From Erythrobacter fulvus (GTDB taxonomy: Bacteria; Pseudomonadota; Alphaproteobacteria; Sphingomonadales; Sphingomonadaceae), in the NCBI RefSeq assembly GCF_028595285.1, contig NZ_JAQQXQ010000015.1, positions 1 to 54,455 of the forward strand: 54,455 bases of DNA, written 5' to 3'. The position numbers were made by a program, and so were the translations under genes. The notes under the pieces were generated by a model. It was not told the origin of the DNA, ran no database searches, and saw only the letters and a list, made by a program, of their open reading frames with translations. Below, piece by piece: positions 36,549 to 45,740 of this stretch; positions within the stretch are counted from its first letter, which is position 1, and the number at the start of each line of letters is the position of its first letter.

Positions 36549-37442
36549 CTAGGGGGTTTGCGTTATCCGCCGCTCGCACGGCCCCAGCGCCTCGATCACG
36601 AAAGCATAATCGCGCGCGGCCAGCCGCCGCGCCTCCGGATCGCGCGCGAGATTGGCGTTGCTCGGCAATTGCGCAGGCAGCGAACAGGCGAGGCGATACC
36701 ACCGCAGGCTTTCGGGCTGCGGCGGGCGGGCCGACGAATCGATGATCTCGCCCCAGGATACGCCCCACCGCACCGGCTGGCCGGGACGACGCAGAATAGT
36801 GAGCGAGACCGGCGAGCGATCTTCGGTGGCGACGAAAATCTGCGTTTCCGATTCGCCCGCAAGCGTGCCCGGTACAGCCAGCGCATCGCTGATTCCGGTA
36901 ATTGTCGGCGGAATATCGGGCGCATAGAGCTCGGTCAGGATCGGACGCACCCGCGCGACAAGATCGGGCGTGAAGGGCAGCTGCGCGCCGGGCGCAACCA
37001 GCCGCACCTCGCCCGGACGACCCGGGACAGGGTCGGCAAACAGCAGCATTTCGCGATTCTTGAGCTTGGGGGGCTTGCCCTTGGGATCAAGCGGTACGTC
37101 GACAAGATAGACGATACTGCCGCCAACCGCGCTGCGCCCGGCGATCAGCGCGACCGTGTCGGCCTCAATATAAAGCCTCGCGAATCCGGACGCGAGGCCG
37201 GGTGCACGCTCGGGTTTAAGCGCAGTCTGGCGGCGAATCTGGACTCTGATCACAAGGTCCGCAGCGTCCGAGAGGGTCGCAAGATCGGCATAGGTCGGCC
37301 CCGCAGGCGCATTGGCGGAAGGGATTGCGGCAGATTGCGCAAACGCCGCGCCCGAGACTGCGCCCACCCCTGCAAGAGCCATTGAGAACGCTGCCAGACG
37401 CTTGAAAAACCGTCTTAAATTGCCGTTAACCTGTTTTTGCAT
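36549..37442 (-). CDS. Secreted conserved protein of unknown function
   Basis: A 297-residue protein. The signal peptide covers about 1-36 (RRFFKRLAAFSMALAG... ending AAFAQ). The mature part has TYADLATLSDAADLVIRVQI, LYIEADTVALIAGRSAVGG, KLKNREMLLFADPVPGRPGE and a C-terminal pair of cysteines (YRLACSL, LGPCERR). I do not recognise a named domain; homologues in sphingomonads are usually left hypothetical. The ATG at 37442 is preferred over a GTG at 37460 because GAAGG lies before it. It lies 57 bases upstream of hom and may share its transcript. Confidence 0.75.
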   Translation of the reverse strand: MQKQVNGNLRRFFKRLAAFSMALAGVGAVSGAAFAQSAAIPSANAPAGPTYADLATLSDAADLVIRVQIRRQTALKPERAPGLASGFARLYIEADTVALIAGRSAVGGSIVYLVDVPLDPKGKPPKLKNREMLLFADPVPGRPGEVRLVAPGAQLPFTPDLVARVRPILTELYAPDIPPTITGISDALAVPGTLAGESETQIFVATEDRSPVSLTILRRPGQPVRWGVSWGEIIDSSARPPQPESLRWYRLACSLPAQLPSNANLARDPEARRLAARDYAFVIEALGPCERRITQTP

Positions 37443-37816
37443 CACTGCCTTCACCTGCACGAATATTGCCCGTCTTCTAGCAGGCCTGATAGGACATTGC
37501 GCGCAGTGAATCCGTCATGAACCGATAAAGCGTTTGATTGGGTTGGGGTTGCCCGTTAAAGCCGCCATGACTGACCGTACGGGACTGGGGACATTCCTGC
37601 GCGGGCAGCAAGGTTTTGCGCTGCGCGGACTCGGGCAGCGCTTGCCAGTCGGGGATGAACAATTGCGACGCGTGCCGATGTGCGCTCGCCGTATCAGTCC
37701 CTGGCGTGGGAGGACCGAAATCTACGGGATCCGCCAGCCGACGTGCCTGGTCGGCGGGTGGTAAGTGTGCCGGCCAGTGAATGCTGTCCGGCCTGCAATT
37801 GGAGAGAAAGCGCTGG
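37443..37816. other. Leader region between the divergent secreted gene and tonB
   Basis: No convincing gene: short frames on both strands have no ribosome binding sites or recognisable products. A hairpin, GCCGAC-N7-GTCGGC (37737-37755) with extended flanks, lies about 60 bases before the tonB start and may form in its leader. I found no clear Fur box or -35/-10 pair. Confidence 0.4.
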
Positions 37817-38491
37817 ATGTCCTACGCTAGCCAACAACAAGGATTGACCGGCACCAAGCTCGTCGCACTGATCATCGCGCTCGCGATCGTCGGTGGCATC
37901 GGCGCGGTTATGGTCATCGGCCTGGCGATCAACGCCATCAAAAAAGAAATTGAACGGGTCACTACCGTCAACATCGAAGAGCCGCCGCCGCCGGAAGAGC
38001 CCGACGAGCCGCCGCCAGAGCAGCCGCAGGAAGTGGCACCGCCGCCGCCGGTCGCTCCGCCGCCGCCGATCAACATTGCCCCTGCTCCGCCGCCGATCCA
38101 GACGCAGCCGACCATTCCGCCGCCCGCTCCGCCGGCACTGCGGATTCCGCCGCCTGCTCCGGTCGCGCCGCCTGCACCCCCGCCCGCGCCGTCCAAGGCC
38201 CGCGGCGCGCGCACCAAGAACGAGCGCAGCTGGGCATCGCGCATTCAGGAAAACTACCCGGCTCGCGCCCTGCGCGAGGAAGTCGAGGGCACCGTGGGCG
38301 TACGCGTCACCGTTACGCCCGATGGCCGCGCCACCGGTTGTTCGGTTACCGCAACCAGCGGGTCGGACATCCTCGATGCGGCCGCGTGTCAGGGGATGGA
38401 GCGCTATGCCCGCTTCGAACCGGCGCTCGATGATGCCGGCAATCCGACTACGGGCAACTATTCGACCCGGATTACCTATCGTTTGAACTGA
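37817..38491 (+). CDS. tonB: TonB energy transducer
   Basis: A 224-residue protein. A single N-terminal membrane helix (about 16-42, LVALIIALAIVGGIGAVMVIG), a proline-rich periplasmic spacer (about 55-135, PPPPEEPDEPPPEQP and similar), and a C-terminal TonB domain (about 140-224) with NYPARALREEVEGTVGVRVTV and YARFEPALDDAG. It couples the ExbB-ExbD proton motor to outer membrane TonB-dependent receptors. The ATG at 37817 is chosen since the upstream in-frame ATG at 37781 gives no better anchor; GGAGAG precedes. First gene of tonB-exbB-exbD-exbD. Confidence 0.93.
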   Translation: MSYASQQQGLTGTKLVALIIALAIVGGIGAVMVIGLAINAIKKEIERVTTVNIEEPPPPEEPDEPPPEQPQEVAPPPPVAPPPPINIAPAPPPIQTQPTIPPPAPPALRIPPPAPVAPPAPPPAPSKARGARTKNERSWASRIQENYPARALREEVEGTVGVRVTVTPDGRATGCSVTATSGSDILDAAACQGMERYARFEPALDDAGNPTTGNYSTRITYRLN

Positions 38492-38566
38492 TGCACGAAT
38501 CCGGTCTCGGCCTTGCGCAAGGGGCCGCGACCACACAGGACAATTCTTTCAAGAGGACTACTCGCA

Positions 38567-39331
38567 ATGAACCTTTACACTCTTGCCGCCGCTGCCGGTG
38601 AAGCGCCCAAGAACCAGTTCGGCTTCATGGAAGCCATGAAGGAAGGCGGCCCGGTCGCCTGGTCGATCCTCGCGGTCATGATCATCATGTCCGTCGGCAC
38701 CTTCTACATCATGTTCACCAAGCTGTTCGAGCAGAACAAGATCATGAAGCAGTACAAGACGGTGCAGACCAGCTTCTGGCGCGCGTCGAGCCTCAAGGAA
38801 GGCGCTGTCAAGCTCGAGAAGGACGGCGCATGGCGCCAGATCGCCGACGACGCGGTCAAGGCCCAGGAAGATCACGGCAAGATGACCGACGCGCTCGAAT
38901 CGCATGACTATATGCACGGTTCGCTGCGTCGCTCGGAAGATTCGATCAACGCGGTGCTGGCCGGCGGTCTGCCGTTCCTCGCGACCGTTGGTGCGACTGC
39001 GCCGTTCGTCGGCCTGCTCGGCACCGTGATCGGGATCTACCGCGCGCTGATCAACATCGGCATCGAAGGTTCGGCATCGATCGACAAGGTCGCCGGCCCG
39101 GTCGGTGAAGCGCTGATCATGACCGCGATCGGTCTGCTCGTGGCGGTTCCCGCGGTGCTCGCGTTCAACTGGCTGCAGTCGCGCAACCGTCGCATCGCCG
39201 AGCTGCTCGACAGCTTCGCCACCGACATCCTCGCCTACATCAACTCGAACGGTGCGGTGAAGCCGTCGGTTCAGGCGGCTCCGGCAGCCAAGCCCGCTGC
39301 CAAGCCGGCTGCTCCGGCCACCAAGGCCTGA
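38567..39331 (+). CDS. exbB: ExbB / MotA-TolQ-ExbB proton channel family protein
   Basis: A 254-residue inner membrane motor subunit with three helices (about 29-53, 128-155 and 172-195). LPFLATVGATAPFVGLLGTVIGIY is the hallmark of helix 2, including the channel-lining Thr. The C-terminus is an Ala/Lys/Pro-rich tail (PAAKPAAKPAAP). It follows tonB by 75 bases. ATG at 38567 with AAGAGGA upstream. With the two ExbD proteins it forms the proton-driven complex that powers TonB. Confidence 0.95.
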   Translation: MNLYTLAAAAGEAPKNQFGFMEAMKEGGPVAWSILAVMIIMSVGTFYIMFTKLFEQNKIMKQYKTVQTSFWRASSLKEGAVKLEKDGAWRQIADDAVKAQEDHGKMTDALESHDYMHGSLRRSEDSINAVLAGGLPFLATVGATAPFVGLLGTVIGIYRALINIGIEGSASIDKVAGPVGEALIMTAIGLLVAVPAVLAFNWLQSRNRRIAELLDSFATDILAYINSNGAVKPSVQAAPAAKPAAKPAAPATKA

Positions 39332-39477
39332 TCGCCATTGTCGCAAAGCGGCGGGAACCAGCTCTCACGGGCCTTCCCGCCGCCTACCGGCACCAGCCCC
39401 GCCTGAGCAGGGCCTGAAGCCGGGATGCCTACGGGCAGACATCTGAAGTCATTGCTTTGACAAGGTAGGAATTCACA

Positions 39478-40008
39478 ATGGCGATTTCGACGGGAGGCGG
39501 GGGCGATACCCCCATGTCCGACATCAACACCACGCCGCTGGTGGACGTGATGCTGGTGCTCCTGATCATCTTCCTCATCGCGGTCCCGGTGGCGATCCAG
39601 ACGATCGAAAAGCTCAAGATCCCCGTGTTCGAATCGGTTGAATCGAAGAACAAGGTGGAAAATCTGCTGCTGACCGTCAGCACCACCGACGCCGCAGGCC
39701 GCAGCGCCGGGGAACCGGGCTTCGAAGGCGCGTCGCGCCAGGGCGAATGCCGGGTCTACTTCAACAACATCACCCCTGTGAGCTCGGAAGAGCTTTACGA
39801 TCAGGCGTTCAACCGCCTTGATGCGATCGTGAAGGCTGCGGGCGGCGTTGAAGCGATCATGGCCGACCCCGAGCAGATCCCGCAGGTGCACATCCGTGCC
39901 GACGTGAACGCCCCGTGGCGCTGCGTTGCCGGCACGATCTACAACGTTCAGGCCGCCGGCTATCCGACCGTCGGGTTCATCTCGAACCCGGTCGAGCCCG
40001 GCATCTGA
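39478..40008 (+). CDS. exbD: ExbD/TolR family protein (first copy)
   Basis: A 176-residue protein with one membrane helix (about 22-45); SDINTTPLVDVMLVLLIIFLI holds the conserved channel Asp (D23). The periplasmic domain (about 50-176) is longer than in the second copy and has an inserted Gly/Glu-rich segment near 75-85 with a cysteine at 91 and another at 144. It is 146 bases after exbB and 24 before the second copy. ATG at 39478 follows AAGGTAGG. Confidence 0.93.
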   Translation: MAISTGGGGDTPMSDINTTPLVDVMLVLLIIFLIAVPVAIQTIEKLKIPVFESVESKNKVENLLLTVSTTDAAGRSAGEPGFEGASRQGECRVYFNNITPVSSEELYDQAFNRLDAIVKAAGGVEAIMADPEQIPQVHIRADVNAPWRCVAGTIYNVQAAGYPTVGFISNPVEPGI

Positions 40009-40032
40009 GCCTGAGGAAGAGGAGTAACTGAC

Positions 40033-40464
40033 ATGGGTATGTCCGGAGGCAAACTCGACGGCGAACCTATGATGGACATGAACATGACGCCGCTGATCGA
40101 CGTTCTGCTCGTTCTGCTGATCATGTTCATCATCACCATTCCGGTGGCGACCCACTCGGTCGATATCGATCTCCCGCAGGGCAACCCGCCGCCGCAGGAC
40201 ATTCAGGTCGATCCGGTCAAGAACAAGCTGGTGCTGACCTCGCAGGACCAGATCCTGTGGAACGGGACCACGGTGGACTCGGGCCAGCTGGTGACCTTGC
40301 TGAGCGAGACCACCCGCATGTCGACCGAGCCCGAATTGCAGTTCGAGCCCGAACCGCTCGCGAGCTATGACATCACCGCCAAGGTGCTGCAGATCATCAA
40401 GAGCTCGGGCGTGACCAAGTTCGGCTTCGTCGGCAACGAGAAGTACCGGACCTTCGGCAAGTAA
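40033..40464 (+). CDS. exbD: ExbD/TolR family protein (second copy)
   Basis: A 143-residue protein with one membrane helix (about 20-42); MNMTPLIDVLLVLLIMFII holds the conserved Asp (D23). The periplasmic part is closer to the standard ExbD size. Two ExbD types beside one ExbB is a known arrangement in sphingomonads and xanthomonads, thought to serve particular receptor sets. RBS GAGGAAGAGGAG lies upstream. Last gene of the operon, followed by a terminator. Confidence 0.93.
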   Translation: MGMSGGKLDGEPMMDMNMTPLIDVLLVLLIMFIITIPVATHSVDIDLPQGNPPPQDIQVDPVKNKLVLTSQDQILWNGTTVDSGQLVTLLSETTRMSTEPELQFEPEPLASYDITAKVLQIIKSSGVTKFGFVGNEKYRTFGK

Positions 40465-40499
40465 GCTTCAGAGACCTTTCGGGGTCTCCAGAGTAGTTC

Positions 40500-40537
40500 A
40501 AAGGGGCGCTGCGAGAGATCGCGGTGCCCCTTTTCGT
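40500..40537 (+). terminator. Rho-independent terminator of the tonB operon
   Basis: AAAGGGGC pairs with GCCCCTTTT around a partly paired loop and runs into TTTTCGTTTG. A smaller hairpin, GAGACC-N6-GGTCTC, precedes it near 40470. Confidence 0.88.
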
Positions 40538-40551
40538 TTGTCCGACCAAAA

Positions 40552-40567
40552 TGTTTCACGTGAAACA
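40552..40567. other. parS centromere site for ParB
   Basis: TGTTTCACGTGAAACA is a perfect match to the widely conserved chromosomal parS palindrome, and the flanking A and T extend it to an 18-base perfect palindrome (40551-40568). ParB loads here and spreads, and ParA segregates the complex. It lies between the tonB terminator and the helicase gene, outside any coding sequence. Confidence 0.93.
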
Positions 40568-40586
40568 TTAGGTGAACGAGGGGCGG

Positions 40587-43052
40587 TCAATCGCCTTCCA
40601 AAGGCTCGTCGGGACGCATCGCTGCCGCAATCAGCCCCTCGGCCTCCAGCAGCAGTTCGTCGTCCACCGCACCCTGCGGCACAGCCTCGCGGCCGATCAT
40701 GGTCATCACCGGCACGGCAAGCGGCGAGACCCGTTCAAGCTCGACATGCACCAACTCGCGCTCCGACCGTTCGAGCAGGTCCGCAAGCCGGCCGACATCG
40801 GTCATCCGCGCGCGGGCATCGGCCCATGCGGCCTCGATCAGCACGTGGTCGGGCTCGTACTTGCGCAGCACGTCGTAGATAAGATCGGTCGAAAAGGTGA
40901 CCTGCTTGCCGGTCTTGCGCTGGCCCGGATGCTGGCGCTCCACTAGGCCGGAGATCACCGCCACCTCGCGAAAGGCGCGGCGCAGGAGGTGGCTTTCGGT
41001 CACCCACTCGGTGAATTCGTGCGTCAGAATATCGGGCGACAGCAGGGGCGCAGGATCGGTGACCGGCTTCAGCCCCCAGACCGCCAGACAATAATCATTC
41101 GCCACGAAACCGCCCGGCAACAGGCCGCGATCCTCCATCCGCCGAGTGATCAGCATGCCCAGCGACTGGTTCGCGTTCCACCCCTCGAAGGTATAATAGG
41201 CGGTGTAGTGCTTGCCGCCGTGCGGGAAGCTTTCGACCAGCAGCTCGCCCGGAGCGGGTAGGCGTGAACGATAGTCCTGCATCTCCAGCCATTCGCGCAC
41301 GTCGTCCGGAAAGCGCCCCCACCCCGCGCGGTCAGCCAGCAGCGCCTGCACGCGGGTGGACAGGTGCGTGGTAAGCGGCAGGCGCAGGCCGCCGTATGAC
41401 GGGATGGTGGCGCTCTTTTTCGCGGCGCGGACGGTGACGTCCATGTCCTTCACGCCCTCGACCTCAAGGCTCATGCCGGCGAAGAAGAACGTGTCGCCGG
41501 GGGAGAGCTGGGCGGCGAACCGCTCCTCGACCTTGCCGAGGCTGCGGCCGTTCCTGAACCGCACGGTGAGCATCTCGCTATCGACGATGATCCCGGCATT
41601 CATCCGGTGCCGCTGCGCCTGGTTGGGGTGCGCAAGCCGCCAGACGCCGGACTTATCGCGCACGATCCGCTGGAACCGGTCATAGGCCTTGAGCGCGTAG
41701 CCGCCGTTGGAGACAAACCCCAGAACGCGGGCAAAGGTCGCTTCGTCCACCCAGCTATAGGCAAGGCTGGATCGCACTTCGGCCAGCAATTCATCCTCGT
41801 GAAACGGCCCTGCACAGGCGCAGGCCATCACATGCTGGGCGAGAACGTCGAGGCTGCCGGGCCGGAAGGCCTCGCCGTCGCGCTGGCCCTCGTCGACCGC
41901 CTGCTTGGCCGCGATCGCTTCGAGGAATTCGAACCGGTTGCCCGGCACCAGCACCGCGCGGCTCGGCGTATCGAGGCGGTGGCCGGCCCGCCCGATCCGC
42001 TGGAGCAGGCGCGAGGAACCCTTGGGCGCCCCCATCTGCACCACCAGATCGATATCGCCCCAGTCGATCCCGAGATCGAGGCTGGCGGTGCAGACCAGCG
42101 CGCGCAAATCCCCTCGCGCCATCGCCTCTTCTACCTTGCGCCGCGCCTCTGTGCTGAGCGAGCCGTGGTGGATGCCGATGGGCAGGTGATCCTCGTTGGC
42201 CTCCCACAGGCACTGGAAGATGAATTCGGCCAGAAAGCGCGTGTTGGTGAAGACCAGCGTGGTGCGGTTGGCCTTGATCGCTTCGTAGAGCTGCGGGACG
42301 GCCCAGCGCCCTGCATGCCCGCCCCATGGCACACGCTCTTCATTGGGGAGCAGGATCTCGACCTCCGGCTCAGCGCCCTCCTCGCCGATAACAAGATCGG
42401 CCGCGGCGATCTCGCCTGTGTCGCCCGCCTGCGGGGCAAGCCATTCCTGAAAATCGCGCGGGGCAGCGAGTGTGGCCGACAGCGCCACCCGCTGCGCCTG
42501 CGGGGCCAGTGTGTGCAGCCGCGCGAGGCTGAGCGCCAGCAGATCGCCGCGCTTATCGGTGGCAAAGGCGTGCACCTCGTCGATCACGATCCGCTTCAGC
42601 CCCGCGAACAGATCGGCGCTTTCCGGGTAGGACAGCAGCAGCGAGAGGCTTTCGGGCGTGGTCAGCAGGATATGCGGCGGACGTTCGCGCTGGCGTTTCT
42701 TGCGGTCGGACGGGGTATCGCCGCTGCGGGTCTCGACCTTGATGGGCAGACCAATCTCGTCGATCGGGGTCAGCAGGTTGCGCTTCACATCCTGCGCCAG
42801 CGCCTTCAAGGGCGAGACATAGAGGGTGTGCAAGCCATCCGGCGACAACGCGCCGGCGGAAGGTGCGAAGTCGCACAGCGTCGGCAGGAAACCCGCCAGC
42901 GTCTTGCCCGCCCCGGTATCCGCCACCAGCAGCGCGTGATGCCCCTCGCGCGCCTTGGCGAGCATCTCGGTCTGATGCCGCCGCACCCGCCAGCCGCGCG
43001 CATCGAACCATGCGGCGATTTCGGGCGGGATGGGAGGGTCGGCGTCGGGCAC
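40587..43052 (-). CDS. Ligase-associated DNA damage response DEXH helicase (Lhr-like)
   Basis: An 821-residue superfamily 2 helicase. Walker A ADTGAGKT at 44-51, PLKALAQD motif Ia near 81-88, DEVH at 158-161, LSATLA near 193 and QRIGRAGHR near 344 form a full helicase core, followed by a Lhr winged-helix and C-terminal domain. This branch is usually linked with an ATP-dependent ligase (LigC/LigD-like), a nuclease and the phosphoesterase PdeM in a repair set; none of these is adjacent here. The stop lies 20 bases from parS. The start is ATG at 43052. Confidence 0.9.
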   Translation of the reverse strand: MPDADPPIPPEIAAWFDARGWRVRRHQTEMLAKAREGHHALLVADTGAGKTLAGFLPTLCDFAPSAGALSPDGLHTLYVSPLKALAQDVKRNLLTPIDEIGLPIKVETRSGDTPSDRKKRQRERPPHILLTTPESLSLLLSYPESADLFAGLKRIVIDEVHAFATDKRGDLLALSLARLHTLAPQAQRVALSATLAAPRDFQEWLAPQAGDTGEIAAADLVIGEEGAEPEVEILLPNEERVPWGGHAGRWAVPQLYEAIKANRTTLVFTNTRFLAEFIFQCLWEANEDHLPIGIHHGSLSTEARRKVEEAMARGDLRALVCTASLDLGIDWGDIDLVVQMGAPKGSSRLLQRIGRAGHRLDTPSRAVLVPGNRFEFLEAIAAKQAVDEGQRDGEAFRPGSLDVLAQHVMACACAGPFHEDELLAEVRSSLAYSWVDEATFARVLGFVSNGGYALKAYDRFQRIVRDKSGVWRLAHPNQAQRHRMNAGIIVDSEMLTVRFRNGRSLGKVEERFAAQLSPGDTFFFAGMSLEVEGVKDMDVTVRAAKKSATIPSYGGLRLPLTTHLSTRVQALLADRAGWGRFPDDVREWLEMQDYRSRLPAPGELLVESFPHGGKHYTAYYTFEGWNANQSLGMLITRRMEDRGLLPGGFVANDYCLAVWGLKPVTDPAPLLSPDILTHEFTEWVTESHLLRRAFREVAVISGLVERQHPGQRKTGKQVTFSTDLIYDVLRKYEPDHVLIEAAWADARARMTDVGRLADLLERSERELVHVELERVSPLAVPVMTMIGREAVPQGAVDDELLLEAEGLIAAAMRPDEPLEGD

Positions 43053-43098
43053 GGATCAGATGTGGTCGCTGGCGCGACGCGGAGCAAGCACGGGCGTA

Positions 43099-43902
43099 CT
43101 ATTCGCTCCCGCCGGCCATCGCCGTGATTTCGTCCACGCTGTAGCCGGTTGCCGCGGCGACTTCGCCTTGCTCGGCGGCCGAAAGATCAGCGAAGCTGCG
43201 CGGGGCGGGAAGATCGGCTGTGGCTTCTGCCATCTTGCGCTCCAGGTCGGCGAAGGCGCCCATCATTTGCGGCATCGCCTCCATCGTCGCGCCGATGATG
43301 CGCGGATCGCTCGACATGGTGAAGCTCTTGCGTGCGTAGGCGGCACCGATATCCGTCAGGAAGAAGCTTTCGATTCCGTCCAGCTCGGTGCTCGAGAAAT
43401 GGATCGCATAAAGCTCCGACATGGCCTTGCGCATGGCCGGCTCCATCGCCGTCATCATGTCGCGCATCATGGCCGGAAACAGTGCCTTTTCGCGCTCGTG
43501 ACGCTCGGCATAAGCGGGATCGAACAGAGCCGCGATCTGTGCGGCCTGTTCGGGGGTGAGGTCCAGCGCGGAGTCGCTGATCCCGGTAGCCCGCGTCACC
43601 GTGCCCTTTGCCGGCGCATCGACAGCAGCGAGCAACGGCCCGAGCATGTTGTCGAACATAGAGCCCATCATCTCGGACATCGTGCCTTCGGGAATCATCA
43701 GGGCGACGATGCCCTGCGCCTGCGGCAGGCGCGCCTGTTCCTCGGCGGTGAGCGGCTCGGCCGGGAACATCTGGCCCAGCATCGCCATCGCCTGATCCAT
43801 TTCCTCGGCCTCGCTCGCCCGCTCCTGCGCGGCGAGCGGCTGAGGGGCCATCGTCAGCGCGGCCAGCGCGGTGGTGGCGGCAAAAATCCTGCGACGAATC
43901 AT
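43099..43902 (-). CDS. DUF2059 domain secreted protein
   Basis: A 267-residue protein rich in Met, Ala and Glu. Signal peptide 1-25 (ending PLAAQ). The C-terminal half (about 165-235) has LYAIHFSSTELDGIESFFLTD and GAAYARKSFTM, characteristic of DUF2059, a helical periplasmic domain of unknown role. The ATG at 43902 is selected for the signal peptide and the GGGGAG before it. It follows the sugar phosphomutase gene by 28 bases. Confidence 0.85.
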   Translation of the reverse strand: MIRRRIFAATTALAALTMAPQPLAAQERASEAEEMDQAMAMLGQMFPAEPLTAEEQARLPQAQGIVALMIPEGTMSEMMGSMFDNMLGPLLAAVDAPAKGTVTRATGISDSALDLTPEQAAQIAALFDPAYAERHEREKALFPAMMRDMMTAMEPAMRKAMSELYAIHFSSTELDGIESFFLTDIGAAYARKSFTMSSDPRIIGATMEAMPQMMGAFADLERKMAEATADLPAPRSFADLSAAEQGEVAAATGYSVDEITAMAGGSE

Positions 43903-43930
43903 GGTGATGCTCCCCTGTTGATGCGCAGGC

Positions 43931-45346
43931 TTAATGCCCGACACTTTCGCCGCGCTCCAGCCCCGATGCGGCAAGCTGCGCGTCGATCTGTGCCAGCAGC
44001 CGCTCCAGCCCTTCCTCGCTGTCGCTTTCGGCGCGGGCCACCAGCACATCCTGCGTGTTCGAGGCGCGCAGCAACCACCAGCCGTCGGCGGTGTTCACAC
44101 GCACGCCGTCGGTGGTGTTGACCGCCTCGACCTCGGGGCCGGGGTTGCCTGTCAGCCGTCCGGCGATTTCCGCCATCGCGGCGAATTTGCGCGTCTCGTC
44201 CACCTGGAAGCGCATTTCCGGCGTATTGAGCATCGCCGGGATCGCGCCGCGCAGCTCCGTCACCGACTTGCCCAGCCGCGCCGCTGCCGCCAGCAGCCGG
44301 ACACCGGCGTAAAGCGCGTCGTCGAAGCCGTAATATTCGTCGGCGAAGAACACGTGGCCGCTCATTTCGCCCGCCAGCGGCGCGCCAGTTTCCTTCATTT
44401 TGGACTTGATCAGCGAGTGGCCGGTCTTCCACATCAGCGGCTCCCCGCCCAGCTCGGCGACGCGGTCAAACAGCGCACGGCTGGCCTTCACGTCGGCGAT
44501 CACCGTCGCACCGGGGCGAGTTTTCAGCACATCCTCGGCAAAGATCATCAACAGCTGGTCGCCCCAGATCACCCGCCCCTCGCCATCGATCGCGCCGATC
44601 CGGTCGCCATCACCGTCGAAAGCCACTCCGAAATCGAGCTTCTTGTCCGCGACGAGCTTCCGCAAGTCGGCCAGATTAGCCTCCACGGTCGGATCAGGGT
44701 GGTGATTGGGAAAATGTCCATCGACTTCGGTAAAAAGCAGATGGTGTTCCCCCGGCAACCGGGCGGCCAGCGCTTCGAGCGCGGGGCCGGCGGCACCGTT
44801 TCCAGCATCCCAGCCGACGCGCAGGCTTTCGAGCCGGGCGGCATCGATTCCGGCCAGTCCCTCGAGCAGGCGCTCGACATACTCGCCCATGATGTCCTTC
44901 GTGGTGACTTCGCCGGTGCCGCTGGCGAACGCCCCGTCTGCTGCCAGTTTCCCGAGCTTCTGGATATCGGCGCCGAAGAACGGCCGACCAAGAAATACCA
45001 TCTTGAAGCCATTGTAATTGGGGGGATTGTGGCTGCCAGTTATCTGAATGCCGCCATCCACCTGTTCGCTTGAGGCCTCGGCATAATAGAGCATCGGGGT
45101 CGCCCCCATGCCGATCCGCACAACGTTGCACCCGCTCCCGGTGAGCCCTTCGACCAGCGCGTGTTCGAGCATCGGCGAACTGACCCGCCCGTCATAACCC
45201 ACCGCCACCGTTTTCCCGCCCGCTTCGCGCAGCAATGTGCCGAAGGCCCGCCCGATCGCGCGCGCATCATCCGCGCCCAGCGTTTCGCCGATAATCCCAC
45301 GAATATCATATTCGCGCAGCACGGTCGGGTGGAATTGGTGTTGCAT
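43931..45346 (-). CDS. Phosphoglucomutase/phosphomannomutase
   Basis: A 471-residue alpha-D-phosphohexomutase. The phosphoserine is S105 in QITGSHNPPNYNGFK, Mg binding is DGDGDR (244-249), and the sugar loop is GEMSGHVFF near 325-333. The C-terminal phosphate-binding domain contains RASNTQDVLVARAE. It interconverts hexose 6- and 1-phosphates for exopolysaccharide and lipopolysaccharide sugars (PgmG/AlgC type). ATG at 45346. Second transcript segment after the J-domain gene with an 87-base gap. Confidence 0.94.
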   Translation of the reverse strand: MQHQFHPTVLREYDIRGIIGETLGADDARAIGRAFGTLLREAGGKTVAVGYDGRVSSPMLEHALVEGLTGSGCNVVRIGMGATPMLYYAEASSEQVDGGIQITGSHNPPNYNGFKMVFLGRPFFGADIQKLGKLAADGAFASGTGEVTTKDIMGEYVERLLEGLAGIDAARLESLRVGWDAGNGAAGPALEALAARLPGEHHLLFTEVDGHFPNHHPDPTVEANLADLRKLVADKKLDFGVAFDGDGDRIGAIDGEGRVIWGDQLLMIFAEDVLKTRPGATVIADVKASRALFDRVAELGGEPLMWKTGHSLIKSKMKETGAPLAGEMSGHVFFADEYYGFDDALYAGVRLLAAAARLGKSVTELRGAIPAMLNTPEMRFQVDETRKFAAMAEIAGRLTGNPGPEVEAVNTTDGVRVNTADGWWLLRASNTQDVLVARAESDSEEGLERLLAQIDAQLAASGLERGESVGH

Positions 45347-45433
45347 GAAAGGCTTATCCTGTTGCTGCTGGTTGCCGCCCGCCTGCGACTGGACGGGAAA
45401 TGTGTCAATCCTGCGATGGCGCCGGACGGCCGG

Positions 45434-45736
45434 TCATTGCCCGTCCCCCTGTCCCGGCAGGGGCAAGTCGCCGAGCAGCAGGTCGCGCGCCGCATTGGCT
45501 TCCTGCATCGCCGCGTTAGTGCCGCCCCGATCAGGATGGACCAGCGTCACCAGCCGCCGGTGCGCGGCGATCACCTCCTCGCGGCTCGCCCCGGCTTCGA
45601 CCCCCAGCAGCTGGCGTGCGCGGTAGATCGCCTGACTGCGGGTTGGCGCGGGACGCAGATATTCCCACGGCCACTTGCCGAAGGCCCAGCGGCACAGGAA
45701 GCATACCGCGGCGATGATGATGACGTAGCGCAGCAC
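45434..45736 (-). CDS. Membrane-anchored J-domain protein
   Basis: A 100-residue protein: one N-terminal membrane helix (about 2-17) and a J-like domain from about 40 to 90, with the HPD tripeptide at 67-69 that stimulates DnaK's ATPase. It lacks the Gly/Phe and zinc-finger parts of DnaJ, resembling DjlA/TIM14-like small J-proteins. It starts four bases after mipZ ends, so both are likely co-transcribed. The client is unknown. Confidence 0.86.
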   Translation of the reverse strand: MLRYVIIIAAVCFLCRWAFGKWPWEYLRPAPTRSQAIYRARQLLGVEAGASREEVIAAHRRLVTLVHPDRGGTNAAMQEANAARDLLLGDLPLPGQGDGQ

Positions 45737-45740
45737 CGGA

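Noticed and set aside
37534..37764. Short plus-strand frame before tonB
   Set aside because: No Shine-Dalgarno, odd composition, no recognised motif; treated as leader DNA.
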